Assembly (NCBI GenBank): GCA_030248065.1
Contig: JASAMV010006714.1
Coordinates: 1-64,000, forward strand
Origin: Rhynchonema sp. JSB1_4
Taxonomy: Eukaryota > Nematoda > Chromadorea > Monhysterida > Xyalidae
Length of the DNA: 64,000 nucleotides
Direction: 5' to 3'
The position numbers and the translations under genes were made by a program. The notes under the pieces are model-generated. The model made no database searches. It saw nothing but the letters and a program-made list of their open reading frames with translations, and was not told where the DNA came from. This document shows positions 21,601 to 31,641 of this stretch, one piece after another (within the stretch, counting starts at the first letter, position 1; every line of letters begins with the position of its first letter).

Positions 21601-24600
21601 AAAGATTACACAATATAAGCTGGGTTAGCAGTGCGCACACACATTCCAATCTAACATGCAACACAAGTCAAAACATCACATGACTGCCTGGTTGTTCCGA
21701 AGTTACAGTTAGTGGATCTCATCCGCTACACAAGCAGGGGTGTGTCATATAAAAACAATCTTTAGGCCGCGTGTGCAGCAGTTTTTTGTGGGCAAGACGA
21801 TCCGATCAGATCACATCAAGTGATATGACTGCCTAGTGCCGTCACATCATGTGACTAAGTAGAGACCGATCCGATCACATCAGCTGATCACCAAGTTTGA
21901 TATCGGCATTAGTACACATTGTCGAACAATTGTTACTGGTCTCCAACGCAGTTTGTGCGTATGGCCGGGCGCGTACCCGATGGCTTGCCACCTTAGACGT
22001 GATAGGGCAAATCGTGCCAAGTCGTGTTGCCACAACGCACGGCCGTTTGTACATGCCAACCAACCTACATTGCAGGTAGATGCCCGGAGTGCATGGTACC
22101 GTGATTGATGACCTTGGCTACAAATCAATTTGCGACCCGCAATCACGGGAACACGCGGGAATTTACGCAGGCAACCGTCCGTCGGCAAAACCGTGACCAT
22201 CAGCTGTCGTGGCAAATATACTGTTCGCATGGTTTCATCTGCAGAAACGCATAACTTGAATTTGTAGTTGTTGTGTCTTTGGCCACTTGGCACTGCTTTG
22301 AATTATAGTGAAGCAGATGCAACGACGACAAACGTTAAGGTTTTTCGGGCTACACGCTTGTCGAAATTAATTGTTTAGAATCTACACACGGTGCGTTGGT
22401 AGCACCAACGATAATATTGTATTATACTTCAAGCAGATTTGATTTGTTGGAAGAACTTCATGCGCACATCGTGGCGGCTGTTTAGGTTGCTTAGCAGAGC
22501 CACGAACTTGTTTAGGTTACTTAGTAGAGCCACGAACTGCCTAACACAGTTATGTCACTGTGCAGCCTAACCGAAATACAAGCGACGCAGGCAATTTTTT
22601 GTCAAAAACAAGTTGAAACATGTGCAAAAGCAAAAGCACCTTTTCGCTAAAAGGAGGCAAATACCGGAGTTTTTCCGGTTACAGCCCCCGGTGTGTTCTA
22701 AATTTTACATGGGGCTCTATTCGGAAGACGGTTCGAATAAAGCGCCATGGGGCTCTATTTGGGAATACAAATTTTTTTTCGGCCTACTACCGAATAGAGC
22801 CCCAGGGTCTTCGGTAATGGAAAATAAAACTTCGGTAATGGAAAATATTTTGTGAAATAATAGAAAAGTGGACCGAATTTTTAGAAACCTAAAAAGTGGC
22901 GAGGTTTTTAGTAGAAAATGTTGAATGAAAAAAATTAAATTTGAAAAAAAACACTTTTTTAACCCAAACCCTGGCAACATCTTACCGTCTCCCCAACCAG
23001 CACCAAAGCATTTGGCTCCGGCTGCCAGGTTACCGTCGGGCAGACAAATAGGTTGAACGTTCTGGTCAAACTTGATTCTGGTCTTCAATCGGAGCACTGA
23101 AAGCACGCCCAATGTACATATGATTTGATTTAGCCTGATGTCTGACTTTACTGCCTTTGACTCGCAGGAACTTCCTCGAAGCAATAATGCATACATACAT
23201 ACCGTACCTGCTATGTCGGCCCACGGATTGTTGCGCTCGTCGTAGTTTGATGGTATATACCATTCGGTCGAATTGTATTTTGTGTCGCCAAGATGTTGGC
23301 GATTGTGTATGCCCGCATATATCAGTATTGTCCCTTCTCTGTAAGAATTTCTCCAGTAGTAATTGAATTTATGCTTGCTTCTGGTGGTTTAATGCGGGGC
23401 AGGTACATACACTGCACATCGAACCCTGTTGGACTAAAGCCGAAGTTTTGGCAAGTTTTCCGAACCGGGCCCCTGGGGGCTGATGTGGGTTCAAAAATTG
23501 CGTCCGTCGCTCAGCGGCGCAATAAAATGTTGAAGATCGTGCTCATGTCAGTCGCTCAATGGGTGGAATTTTCGAAACGGTGTAAAGGTCAGTTGGGCGT
23601 AAAGGTCGGTGTAAATTTCGGTCGAAAGCTCGGTCGGCGTAGCTCGGTGTGAACGTGAAGCATTGCCTGTTATTAACGTGGAATGTTTCTAGTTTACACC
23701 GAGGTCTATCACACTGAGCTGTCGACCGAGCTTTCCACCGACCTTTACACCCAAATGACCTTTACACCGTTTCGAAAATATCACCCAATGTCAGTCTCTT
23801 TTTGTCTTCCTATGCTGTGTGTTATATAAATTGAGAGACTAACAAAAGAGACTGACAAAGGAGACTAACATGAAAATTAGTGGCAATGTTGCATGCTCGC
23901 GTATGCCACGGCTGTAACGTATACTCTGACAATACTTTTGAGAGTAACTTTTCAAACGCGTTGCCTGATCCGTAAAGCGCATTATGCGTGGATTAACTGT
24001 TGCGGTCACGCGACCATCAACTACGCAAAACATACTGTAAGTCTAAAGGCCTAACTATACTTCGTTCTCTCAGAGAACAAAGAACAAATTCTCGCGCGCT
24101 GATTGGTCCACGTATGTTCAACAGCCAATCAGCGCGCGAGAATTTGTTCTTTGTTATCTGTGAGAACGAAGTATAGTTAGGCCTTAACATAGTGATTTGC
24201 GAAAAGCTACGAAACTCAGCTGGCCGCTCAGCTAGCACTTTAGGGATCAAGCAACGCGTTTGAAAAGTTTCTCCCAAAAGAATTGTCAGAGTACATGTGC
24301 GAAACAACTTTCGGTCAAGCACACGCCTTGATTCCCCGCCGATTGCTGTATATACAACGTGCTGCACCACGTTCTCATAAACAAACCGTCCTCCAAATCA
24401 ATTAAAGAAGCGACACCGTTGGATTCGACCTTCGACTATGTTTTTACACACACGTCTCTCAAAGTTCAAAGGGAAAATTGTCTCCTCCATTCAATCCATT
24501 TGAATCCAAAAGTCTCTGAGGATTAAATCTTTAAAGGGAGCGCGGCAGTGTACATTTTTGGAGTGATGCATCCCAGTATTACTGCAGAAATGGCAAGCAG

Positions 24601-25948
24601 ACATCTGAAGTCACATGTTTTGAAAAGAAAATGAAGTCGAATTTCGAAGATGTTATTCAGAAATTTCACCTCCGAATGTCGACAGCCAGAAACAAAGTTC
24701 AATTTGCTGTAGTTGCTCGGCTCCCTTGAAAACCAGGCATCAAGCTAAGAAATGAAACAAGAAAATGTTTTGGGCAAAGCACATGGTTCTAAACAACTGC
24801 AATTTTATAACGCTGGAAATTTCTGTTCAGGCCACACTGTGAAATAGAGTTGAACCACTCATTCCGACCAGCGTGAAAGATGTTCGCTAGACGTAGGGGG
24901 AGAACAAGAACTTTTACGCTGGTCTTCATGTCTATCTCACAGTGTGGCCCAACCAAAAATTCCCTGTATTATAAATTGTGTCGACTTGCGACCACCAAAC
25001 AATGTTCCTGAGAGCACTCGAACCTCCGACCTCCCAACAGGTCAGGCGCTCTATCCAACTGAGCTACAGGAACGAGCTCAGTGGCCGCACTAACCACTTC
25101 ATAAACCGTACGATACGCAGTGCACCGCAGTGCACACACACAATTCTCTCCTCGTATAACGTTACGCTGCAGGGACTATACCACATGCGGACAGCGTATA
25201 ATATCCTCGGGCTCGTAATACGCGGTGTGTGTCTATTCGCCAGACCACAATTGTACCTTTTTAGAATATGCGCATGGCCGGCTCTCATGCGCATGGTCGC
25301 TGTGGGAATTTGTCATTGGTCATTTTTGCTCTTTCATTTTTTTAGCTCGATGCCTGGTTTTCAGGGAGCCGAGCGACTGCAGCAGATTGAAATTTGTTCC
25401 TTGCAATCGACATTCGGAGGTGAATTCCTGAATGAAAACGTCGAAGTTCGACTGCATTGTCTTTTCAAAAGATGTGACCTCAGATGTCTTCTTGTCATTT
25501 CTGCAATAACATTGGTATGTGTCACTCCAAAAATGTATAATGTGGCGCCCCTTCAACTCTGTAATTCTTTTTTTGCCCACCTTCAAAATTTCTATGGTCA
25601 TATTTCATTTTGTCTGTTTCAAGAACTTTTGTAATGCACTCTCGCGCATGCATCTTTGGTGTCGTGACAGATTGTTGCGTTATTATGTGTGTTCAGGGAT
25701 GACACCACTAAAAATCAAATGAGAAACACCAACTAACCCAAACACGCAGTGAGCGGTAGTAATCACATGCAGGTGATCAATGATAGCGCCACCGCAGACG
25801 CGTGGGGATGTACTAGTAGCAGAGGTGACAATTACGAGCCACGGCCAGCTGTGTTTAATAACTGGCACCCCACCTGGAATCAGGCGTTTCCCGGTCACAA
25901 TTCCGGCGCAGATACTCACGATTATGCATGTGAAGAAGTGCCAGTATA
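12440..25948 (-). CDS. S1 family (chymotrypsin/trypsin-like) serine protease gene, five exons
   Basis: Probably secreted endopeptidase of clan PA. Coding order: 25948-25738, 23338-23208, 23096-22986, 22238-22069, 12626-12440; every junction keeps frame, about 270 residues. Catalytic triad: His in VITTAHC (exon 1), Asp in NPWADIAVLRL (exons 2/3), Ser in CNGDSG (exons 4/5). The position-189 residue is Ser (STCNGDS), which in this fold favours chymotrypsin-like or broad specificity over trypsin-like. GDSGTP replaces the usual GDSGGP. Exon 1 begins with a hydrophobic stretch (FFTCIIVSICAG), possibly part of a signal peptide; the initiator exon was not found. The last intron is 9.4 kb and contains most of the giant palindrome, with an antisense copy of exon 5. 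Intron 1 holds two MITEs, an inverted repeat pair and a tRNA-like sequence. Confidence 0.87.
12778..13139. mobile_element. TA-type foldback MITE, TAGTGTTTCC family
   Basis: Ends TAGTGTTTCC and complement, TA on each side. It resembles the smaller element at 17479-17675 (TAGTCTTTCC ends and a shared TTTGGACC-type block). Mirror copy about 19128-19489. Confidence 0.75.
13142..13273. mobile_element. 132-bp MITE with ends GTTGTCCATTTT / AAATGGACAAG
   Basis: Near-perfect inverted halves. It shares its left TA with the element ending at 13139, so the two sit back to back. Mirror copy about 18994-19125. Confidence 0.75.
13827..13832. other. Tc1-type excision footprint (TATGTA)
   Basis: The right arm has a 2-kb TA-flanked element at this exact place. 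The left arm has TA-TG-TA, i.e. two TAs separated by two terminal bases of the element (CA/TG). The opposite half of the same MITE (13697-13712) has a single TA. Two-base footprints of this kind are known for Tc1. Confidence 0.75.
13846..14357. mobile_element. TTAA-flanked foldback MITE, copy 2
   Basis: 512 bp between TTAA at 13842-13845 and 14358-14361, inserted in family B. The partner half of that MITE shows a single TTAA at the matching place, which supports a TTAA duplication. Its distal 350 bp differ from the right-arm copy at many positions. Confidence 0.8.
14714..15312 (+). mobile_element. 3' internal remnant of an LTR retrotransposon in the palindrome spacer
   Basis: Unique DNA between the palindrome arms, ending with a purine tract GGGCGGGAG (15304-15312) immediately before an LTR-like repeat that begins TGTAGCGG. 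No reverse transcriptase or integrase frame is left. Called from the tract and the LTR next to it. Confidence 0.5.
15313..15541 (+). mobile_element. LTR (3' LTR of the spacer retrotransposon, 229 bp)
   Basis: Starts TG and ends CA (TGTAGCGGATG...TTTTCGACA), preceded by a purine tract and followed by GCTTG. A second copy at 21526-21730, inverted and cut short, is preceded in its own orientation by GCTTG, consistent with a 5-bp target duplication. Confidence 0.6.
15910..16421. mobile_element. TTAA-flanked foldback MITE, copy 3
   Basis: 512 bp between TTAA at 15906-15909 and 16422-16425. The half nearest the 2-kb element matches copy 2 closely; the other half does not. Confidence 0.8.
16437..18438. 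mobile_element. 2002-bp TA-flanked foldback element with GC-rich inverted ends
   Basis: Begins CAGATC and ends GATCTG between TA dinucleotides (16435-16436, 18439-18440). Inverted ends of at least 300 bp; the outer 200 bp are very GC-rich, the inside AT-rich. It contains a further nested element at 17479-17675 and inner inverted blocks (about 16833-17010 against 17360-17750). No transposase frame. The CA terminus and TA target point to the Tc1/mariner group. Confidence 0.8.
17479..17675. mobile_element. 197-bp MITE inside the 2-kb element
   Basis: Ends TAGTCTTTC and complement, TA on both sides. The opposite half of the host foldback (near 16890-16905) shows the uninterrupted site with one TA. 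Confidence 0.85.
19641..19827 (+). pseudogene. Antisense copy of serine protease exon 5 in right palindrome arm
   Basis: Same sequence as 12440-12626 on the opposite strand, with intact acceptor (GTATACAG) and donor (GTAAGT) and the GDSG codons. It lies inside the protease gene's own last intron in reverse orientation, so it cannot be spliced into that message. Confidence 0.85.
19849..21487. mobile_element. TA-type MITE, family A, right-arm mirror (with nested copy and hAT)
   Basis: Mirror of 10780-12418. Contains the hAT element 19915-20984 (with family C at about 20335-20698) and a nested family A copy 21130-21404. Confidence 0.85.
21526..21730 (-). mobile_element. Truncated LTR copy at the outer edge of the right arm
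   Basis: Inverted copy of 15313-15541, missing its last 24 or so bases exactly where the palindrome arm begins. Preceded, in its own orientation, by GCTTG. Confidence 0.65.
21780..21905. repeat. Copy of the ATCAAACTTGGTGATC end seen at 14444-14540
   Basis: Diverged copy, in reverse orientation, of the segment that follows family B in the palindrome (GATCACCAAGTTTGATA end, with GATC-rich subterminal repeats). Confidence 0.55.
22069..22238 (-). CDS. Serine protease exon 4
   Basis: Acceptor CGTTTCTGCAG, donor GTAGGT, phase 1 to 0. It encodes the segment up to the active-site Cys: LPRQLMVTVLPTDGCLRK ... RKLICSQG ... ALRASTCN, then GDSG in exon 5. Confidence 0.85.
22690..22812. repeat. GGGGCTCTATT inverted motif cluster
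   Basis: Three copies of GGGGCTCTATT or its complement within 120 bp of a protease intron. The same word recurs in the hAT element and flanks at 47090-47850. Confidence 0.45.
22986..23096 (-). CDS. Serine protease exon 3
   Basis: Acceptor GTGCTTTCAG, donor GTAAGA, phase 2 to 1. It encodes LRLKTRIKFDQNVQPICLP and AKCFGAGWGD, the typical segment after catalytic Asp. Confidence 0.88.
23208..23338 (-). CDS. Serine protease exon 2 (catalytic Asp)
   Basis: Acceptor TTCTTACAG, donor GTACGG. It encodes IYAGIHNRQHLGD and ERNNPWADIA, placing the triad Asp four codons before the exon end. 131 nt, frame preserved on both sides. Confidence 0.85.
23561..23786. mobile_element. Palindromic MITE, family D, copy 2
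   Basis: 226 bp, flanked by AAT on both sides, in protease intron 1. Same end sequence as 8908-9133. Confidence 0.88.
23920..24310. repeat. Outer inverted repeat around the 138-bp MITE
   Basis: About 23920-24000 and 24230-24310 are imperfect reverse complements (e.g. TTTCAAACGCGTTGC). The MITE 24047-24184 sits between them. Confidence 0.6.
24047..24184. mobile_element. 138-bp palindromic MITE with TAA duplication (PIF/Harbinger-like)
   Basis: Nearly perfect palindrome starting AGGCCTAACTATACTTCG, flanked by TAA on both sides. A TWA 3-bp duplication is typical of PIF/Harbinger. Confidence 0.8.
24540..25560. repeat. Diverged inverted repeat pair around a tRNA-like sequence
   Basis: 24540-24770 and about 25320-25560 are reverse complements of each other with visible divergence (e.g. 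ACCAGGCATCAAGCTAA against TAGCTCGATGCCTGGT). The DNA between them holds the tRNA-like segment 25004-25073. Confidence 0.6.
25004..25073 (-). tRNA. tRNA-like sequence, probably pseudogene
   Basis: 70 nt with a perfect 7-bp acceptor stem (GTTCCTG/CAGGAAC), D-arm GCTC...GAGC, an A-box TAGCTCAGTTGG and a TTCGAGT loop. The anticodon arm and variable loop do not fold canonically (bases missing), so the anticodon is not called. Confidence 0.55.
25738..25948 (-). CDS. Serine protease exon 1 visible (catalytic His)
   Basis: Acceptor TACCTACAG, donor GTTAGT. It encodes FFTCIIVSICAG, the start of the protease domain (HSWPWLVIV), then CGGAIIDHLHVITTAHCVFG with the triad His. No initiator Met in frame within the exon, so an upstream exon is expected. 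Confidence 0.85.
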
Positions 25949-26501
25949 CTGTAGGTAGGTTTAAAGGAGCATAATCGTAATTTAGATTGAGTTGCGAATT
26001 TGTGTGTTAACAACTAAGAAAGATCAGTCAGACACAATAGCCACAGTGCAGAAAATTCGCGCGATCAGCGGCCAAGGCCTTTGACGTTTCGCAAGAGTTG
26101 TACACTCGTGGCCAGAGTTAGGCTGGATTGCGATTTTATAGAAATATTTCCGTGTTCCTTTTTCCGTGCCCTGCCTTGGGCGACAGCCGAATCCGCCACT
26201 GGCATATACTATGTCAAATCCGAAACGGTGACATTTGCGCATGTGTTCGACACAATGCTGCAAACCTGACGTGCAATTGATGGAGAGTTTGCAGCACACG
26301 CAGCACCATCTGGTGTGACATAAGGGCGGACTTAGGTTGAACACGGAACACGGAAATAATTTACATACAAACCAGTCTCATGGATTTCCGTGTCACGGAA
26401 ATATTTAGGGCTGGCCGCACTTTTGTTCTGAAGTTGGGTGACATTCATTCGTCACTGGGTGGATAGGCATCTTTGGCATGTTATACGCCTAAGCCTAACC
26501 C

Positions 26502-26831
26502 CTAGGCTGAAATTTCGTCACTCCTGTTGCTAAGGGCGGAAATGTTAACGGATTCCGGAATAAGTGTCTTTACCTTGTATTTGTGGAATCCGATAATATA
26601 TATTTCTGCAGAACGCTTGCCCGCATCCCGCAACACGAAAATGTTTTGCTTCTTATGCCGTACAAGGCAGTCTTTGCCATGCAAATTTCCGAGTTCGTCA
26701 GACAGTATATCAAAACGTTGTATGACATCCGGAGTCTGGAAATATTTTCGCAAAACGCATTTCGTGTTCCACAAAAGAAACAAGACACTGTTTGGTTGCC
26801 AGAAGGCCGTGGACTGAACAAGCGAAAACAT
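26502..26831 (-). CDS. Open frame, unknown protein
   Basis: 109 codons with even composition (FDILSDELGNLHGK, IFVLRDAGKRSAEIYIIGF). Other frames are also long here, so coding is unproven. Unknown family. Confidence 0.2.
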   Translation of the reverse strand: MFSLVQSTAFWQPNSVLFLLWNTKCVLRKYFQTPDVIQRFDILSDELGNLHGKDCLVRHKKQNIFVLRDAGKRSAEIYIIGFHKYKVKTLIPESVNISALSNRSDEISA

Positions 26832-27480
26832 TATTGGCTTCGAGGCATCGTCAAGTCAGGCCGACTTTTACTGTGCAATTGAAAAAGCCCGTGTATTATT
26901 TTATATATATATATATGTAGCACACGGTGGACCTCGGTGCGAAAATTCTATATTGACTCCCACAAGACATTTGAGCGTTGAACAACGCTACGGTTCGCGC
27001 AAACACGCAGCAAATTGAGGTCGGGGTTAGACTGCTGGAAGTTGTCATTGGGAGTTCGGGCCATTATCAAAGCGCATGATCTCAACTTCTCGCCTGTTCG
27101 GAGTCGTTCCTGCGGCGGGAATCGCAGACTCCTTACTTGCCTATTTAACAGAGCAGAGCAGAGTATGGGAGACGCACCCGTGTATATAGTTTCGGTCAGT
27201 GCGTCATTACAACGTGAACTACGCGATCTGGCATACAATTCTCGTGTCCGCACTGATTTGACGTTGTTGCTGCCTGACTTGGTGATCGGATATGAGATCG
27301 ATGCAAATGTTGGTAGCGGATGATCCTTTTGCGTCAAGAACATTAAGAAATATACAGGAAGGAGCCACTAATTTCGTCCAGCTTATTAGTTATCCATTTT
27401 ATGTCGGGGAATATCTTTAAGCATGACTAAACTAGTGGCATCACTATATTTCTTGTGACGTTATACTGAAAGAACGGAGT

Positions 27481-27835
27481 ATAGTCCAACCACGAGCTCA
27501 TGAGACGACTTTTTTAAAAGCTTGCTTCGCCAGATTCAAAAAAGCTCCGGTTACACGTTTTTGAAAAGCAAAAGAAAGATTAGGCTGAGGGAGATGATGA
27601 CAAGTTCCAGCTGGCTGAGCTCAATTTGCTGCACGCTTACGCGAACAGCAACGTTATTCAACACACAAATGTTTTGGATGTCAAAACGAAATTTACGCAC
27701 CGAGGTGGAGAGCGTGTTTTTATCAAATACATGCGTTTCTCTTTCTTTCGCTTCCGAAATCCGTGGAATCGGGACATATTGGATCCACACAAACCAACTT
27801 AAAAAAGTGGTCTCATGAGCTCGTGGAAGGACTTT
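27481..27835. mobile_element. MITE family C copy
   Basis: Starts ATAGTCCAACCACGAGCTCA and ends with the complement (GAGCTCGTGGAAGGACT). A more diverged internal piece of the same family lies at about 26935-27060. Confidence 0.7.
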
Positions 27836-28442
27836 ACTCGATTAGAGCGCTGTGGTGAACATGAGGACTATGTACCGGGTGGTGCCCAAATAACCACAAA
27901 TTAAAAAAGACTAACCGTCGCCTCGCCAAGCAGACCAGTAACCGTAGTGGCAACCCGAAGCAAAATAGAGGTTTTTCCGAGGATTGAATGCATTCAGTGT
28001 TCTGTGAGATCATAAGTCGCGTTGCAATAAAAAAACAACAGGTTCGCGTTTTGCACACCGGTTTATTAGCAAAAAAAGTTTCCGCACTTGTCTACGAAGC
28101 ACACCCCACTGGAAACACTGCTGTTTAGCGGTTTAAGGCACGATAGTCCCAGCAATAATCAATAAATCCTCTTCACACCAAAGGAAAAATCGTGGCTGGT
28201 ACACATTGAACAATTTTATGCTTGTGGTTACTTATGGGGATGGGGATGTGTTCGACACAGCCAATACACGCATGTGTTGAGTGACCTACTCACATTATTG
28301 TGCGACACGGTTCAGTCCCAGGGCACAGGTTCAGGCCCGGCCGATTCAGGCCCGGCTGGAGCCTGAGCCTAAGCCTAAAAATGGGTCAAGTATGCTGGGC
28401 CTGAATCAGCCGGGCCTGAAAAGTCGCGGAATAGACTCACAT

Positions 28443-29023
28443 GTGCACATCCTTCCAACGCATAAGTTCCTTCCAGTCCGTTGCCACGTCTTGGCGGCAC
28501 CTGCCTTGTCTGTCGATGCACTTTTTCAAACTGGCGCCCTTCATGTGCCACTCTGAAACCAAATTATGTCGAACACAAGTACATATTGGTTGCACAATGA
28601 CTTTATAAGAATTGGTCAATTTCTTTCCTGATCCGTAAAGAGGGAAAGTGACGGAGCAATGACGTTGCATTGCGTAATCGCACACAAAGCATGTAGTAAA
28701 GAGAATGTTTCAGACCTGCGGCAACGTGGTTGATCTGCTAGATCATTTTTAGCTGAAAATGTTTTGTGAGAATCACAAATAGCACAGTGGTTAAGAGTGA
28801 CTGAACTTGAAAATCAGGATTGATTTGATGAATTCTTATATGGCCATTGTGCGACCAATACAGGTGTAAGTACGTGTGACTTTCAAGATAGAAATTCGAC
28901 CGGCCGTTGTTCCCCCCGCAGGGCATGTCAACAGCTATTTCATTAAGCGGTCCCAGCTTCTCGCATATTTGTATCTTGAACACGTACAATCCGGGCCGCT
29001 GCCACGGTTTCGTGCCACCAATC
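28443..29023 (-). CDS. Candidate two-exon gene fragment, unknown protein
   Basis: Exons 29023-28874 (acceptor TATTTACAG, donor GTACTT; GGTKPWQRPGLYVFKI ... VDMPCGGNNGR) and 28552-28443 (acceptor TTGGTTTCAG, donor GTGAGT) join in frame. The 321-bp intron is almost entirely a family A MITE. Function not recognised. Confidence 0.35.
28586..28858. mobile_element. TA-type MITE, family A copy 3
   Basis: 273 bp, ends TTGGTTGCACAATGAC / GCCATTGTGCGACCAA, TA on both sides. Makes up most of the candidate intron 28553-28873. Confidence 0.88.
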
Positions 29024-29344
29024 CTGTAAATACCACAAAATACGCTGCGCACGGTACAGTGTGTGTTCAACACGTGCTGAAAAATCCGGAGTTGTTCTCA
29101 TCTACGTACTCCAAGTTGTTGTGATGTACAATCGGTGCACAAGAGAGCGGTTTATACCGGCCTAGGAACTCAAATGCACGAACTGTTCCACAAGCGACCG
29201 CGGGGTATCCCGCCTTTCTTTGAGTATTGCCCTCAAGCCAATCCAACTGTTGCCAGTCATCTCAGCAGCGACGTTGCAGTGAGTGTCCATTGTTGGCTCA
29301 CGAATGGTAGCTATTGCCAAGATGAACTCTGCAACAACGGTCCG

Positions 29345-29505
29345 AGGACAACACTTCATTCCGTGTCAATACTTCATGTGAGAAGAAAGTTCATGCGAGT
29401 CAACACTTCATGTGAAGTCTGAAACACTTCATGTGAGACAACAGTTCATGCCATGAAGTGTTGTCTCACCTCTGCTACCGTACCCAAGCAGAACACTTCA
29501 TGTCT
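29345..29505. repeat. CTTCATGTGAGAC motif cluster (left)
   Basis: About seven copies of ACTTCATGTGAG or its complement. The mirror cluster at 31150-31270 (and 37250-37510 in the duplicate) suggests the ends of a 1.9-kb foldback. Confidence 0.55.
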
Positions 29506-29834
29506 GCGCGTGTGGGGTGCAACTGTAACCAAGGGCAACGTGTAAACAGGCAACTGTATGTTGTACTGGGCACTAGTAAAACTCGTGCCCGGCAGTTATT
29601 CAATTTTCAGGGTCATGTGACTTCAGTTTTGCTGCATGTACGCAGCTGCTCATGCTTATTTTTTCCGAAATAATCCGGTCAACCCTAGTGTAATAATGCT
29701 GCGGATTCCTGGTGGCCCGTTTTTACTTGTTTCACAGAAGGACGGTGCACCAGATAATCGTCAGTGCGGATGCACCAGAGGGCCAACCGCAAAAACACAT
29801 ACATACGAGCTGGTTTTGTGATACGATATTGCTC

Positions 29835-31409
29835 CTGTTATTGTTGTATTGTTAACACTTACTGTATGTAGTTTGGGTTGGGTACAGTTTGCAATGCCAT
29901 TGTGCACTAATGAGCATGATAACAGAAGCATCCTTCGTACGGTATTGTCAGAGTGTCATCGTCAGTGCGAACCTAATGTGACTCAGAATGAAGAACAAAT
30001 AAAAACAGACGCAATAAGAGTGTATGTACATGCATACTGTGTATTCGTTTATAGCAACATCTGTTGTTTGAAAAGTTCCCTAGCCAAACTCACAGCCGGT
30101 ACACAAAGTTGACATTGCATGTGCATGCAAGAGATCTTATGATGTGGGCTCTGCCGTTGCCCGGGCATGCATGTTTGCGCACAACAAAGAGAATGAAGAG
30201 CTGTATGACTGTCAGGTTCACCACTTTTTAGGGTCACGCGGCTGTTTGCTTCATGGACTGCATGTTGTGACAAACTCATTTAACCTTCTGAAATTATACA
30301 AATCTAAACATCAGATTCTATCTAAATCTAAATCAGTCTCCCATGCCGATAAAACATGTCCTGCCCGGCAAATGTGTTACATCACGGAGAAACTTTCGTC
30401 ATAAAAAACGGCTGAGGCCACGAAATTTCACTTCTTTTTCAATGTACAGGTGGGATAGAAATGAGACGTGATAGTTGTGTATTTCAGTCGAAATTTGCTG
30501 TTTCTTGGTCCCTTATCACGGGGTTTGACTGAACGTACATGAAGGTATAGGGTTAGAAATATGCTGCATTAAGCATTACTGTCTGCTCACCATGTGCTTC
30601 TTACCGCAGCCAAAAGCGTGATATTTGTGGCCAGGTATCAGCGTTCCATGGTTACTGTGATACCTGTTTCACATCGTGGTACCTATTTGTTGCTGAACAT
30701 GCCTTCATTGAAATTAGTGCTGGTGTAATTATGACGAACTGCAACTTGTACATACATATGTACATAGTACATAGGTGCCCATCACACTCATGCGCTCCAT
30801 TGGTTTTCGGATCCTGACAGCTTCGTGTTCTAAATTTCGATATTTTCACGTACACCACGACACGCAGCTTGATGACGGGATTCGATTGATATATACTTTC
30901 ACCATCTTCAAATGCACCTAACTCGCGTACCACTCGAAACCGCAAAGTGTGTGCATCAAATGACATTCATGAACGCAGGATATAGGGGTACATGAAGTGA
31001 CACTTTACACTTCATACCAAATGTCACGATAGCTGCAACTTCCAATTGATTTGGTGTTGGATAAGTGTACCTACGTACTAGACAAAACCATGTACCACAT
31101 TTGGTTGTTGCAGCGTTAGGCACAAGTGAGCGGGAAGGCAGAAACCGCTCGGTTCCCCTTAACTATGGACATGAAGTGTTGTCTCACATGAGGTTTTTAG
31201 ACATGAACTGTTGACACAGATGAAGTTTTATACCAACATGAAGTATTTTCCCACATGAAGTTTTGACATACAATCTTTTTCCGAAGCATTTTCTGCCTGG
31301 GTCACGTTCAATTTATTTCAACACAGCGAGTCTGATAGTGACAGCAATGTTTTGAGAAAATATAAATACAGTGCTGGTGATCTGCAGCGAGGCGTGCTTT
31401 GCCATTCAG
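29835..31409. repeat. Segmental duplication, block A copy 1
   Basis: Nearly identical to 35910-37653. Differences seen: about 27 bp missing near 30075 and a 142-bp tandem duplication present only in copy 2. No convincing gene. Confidence 0.9.
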
Positions 31410-31641
31410 GAAAAAATTTGAACAGATTCAAATTTCATTGTGCGACCGATATGCAAAGGAGCTTGTCGCTTTTTTCACTATCTTCTATACCTTAGCAATG
31501 CCTTTTTTGAAAAGCGCCCGTGGGACTCATTTTTCGGTGAGCTACATCTTTTACGGCTACGAAATCTTTTTATCATGCCTTGAATCATGAGTCATAACAT
31601 AACTTGACAAAACATTATGTCATAATTCGTAATGCTGTGAC

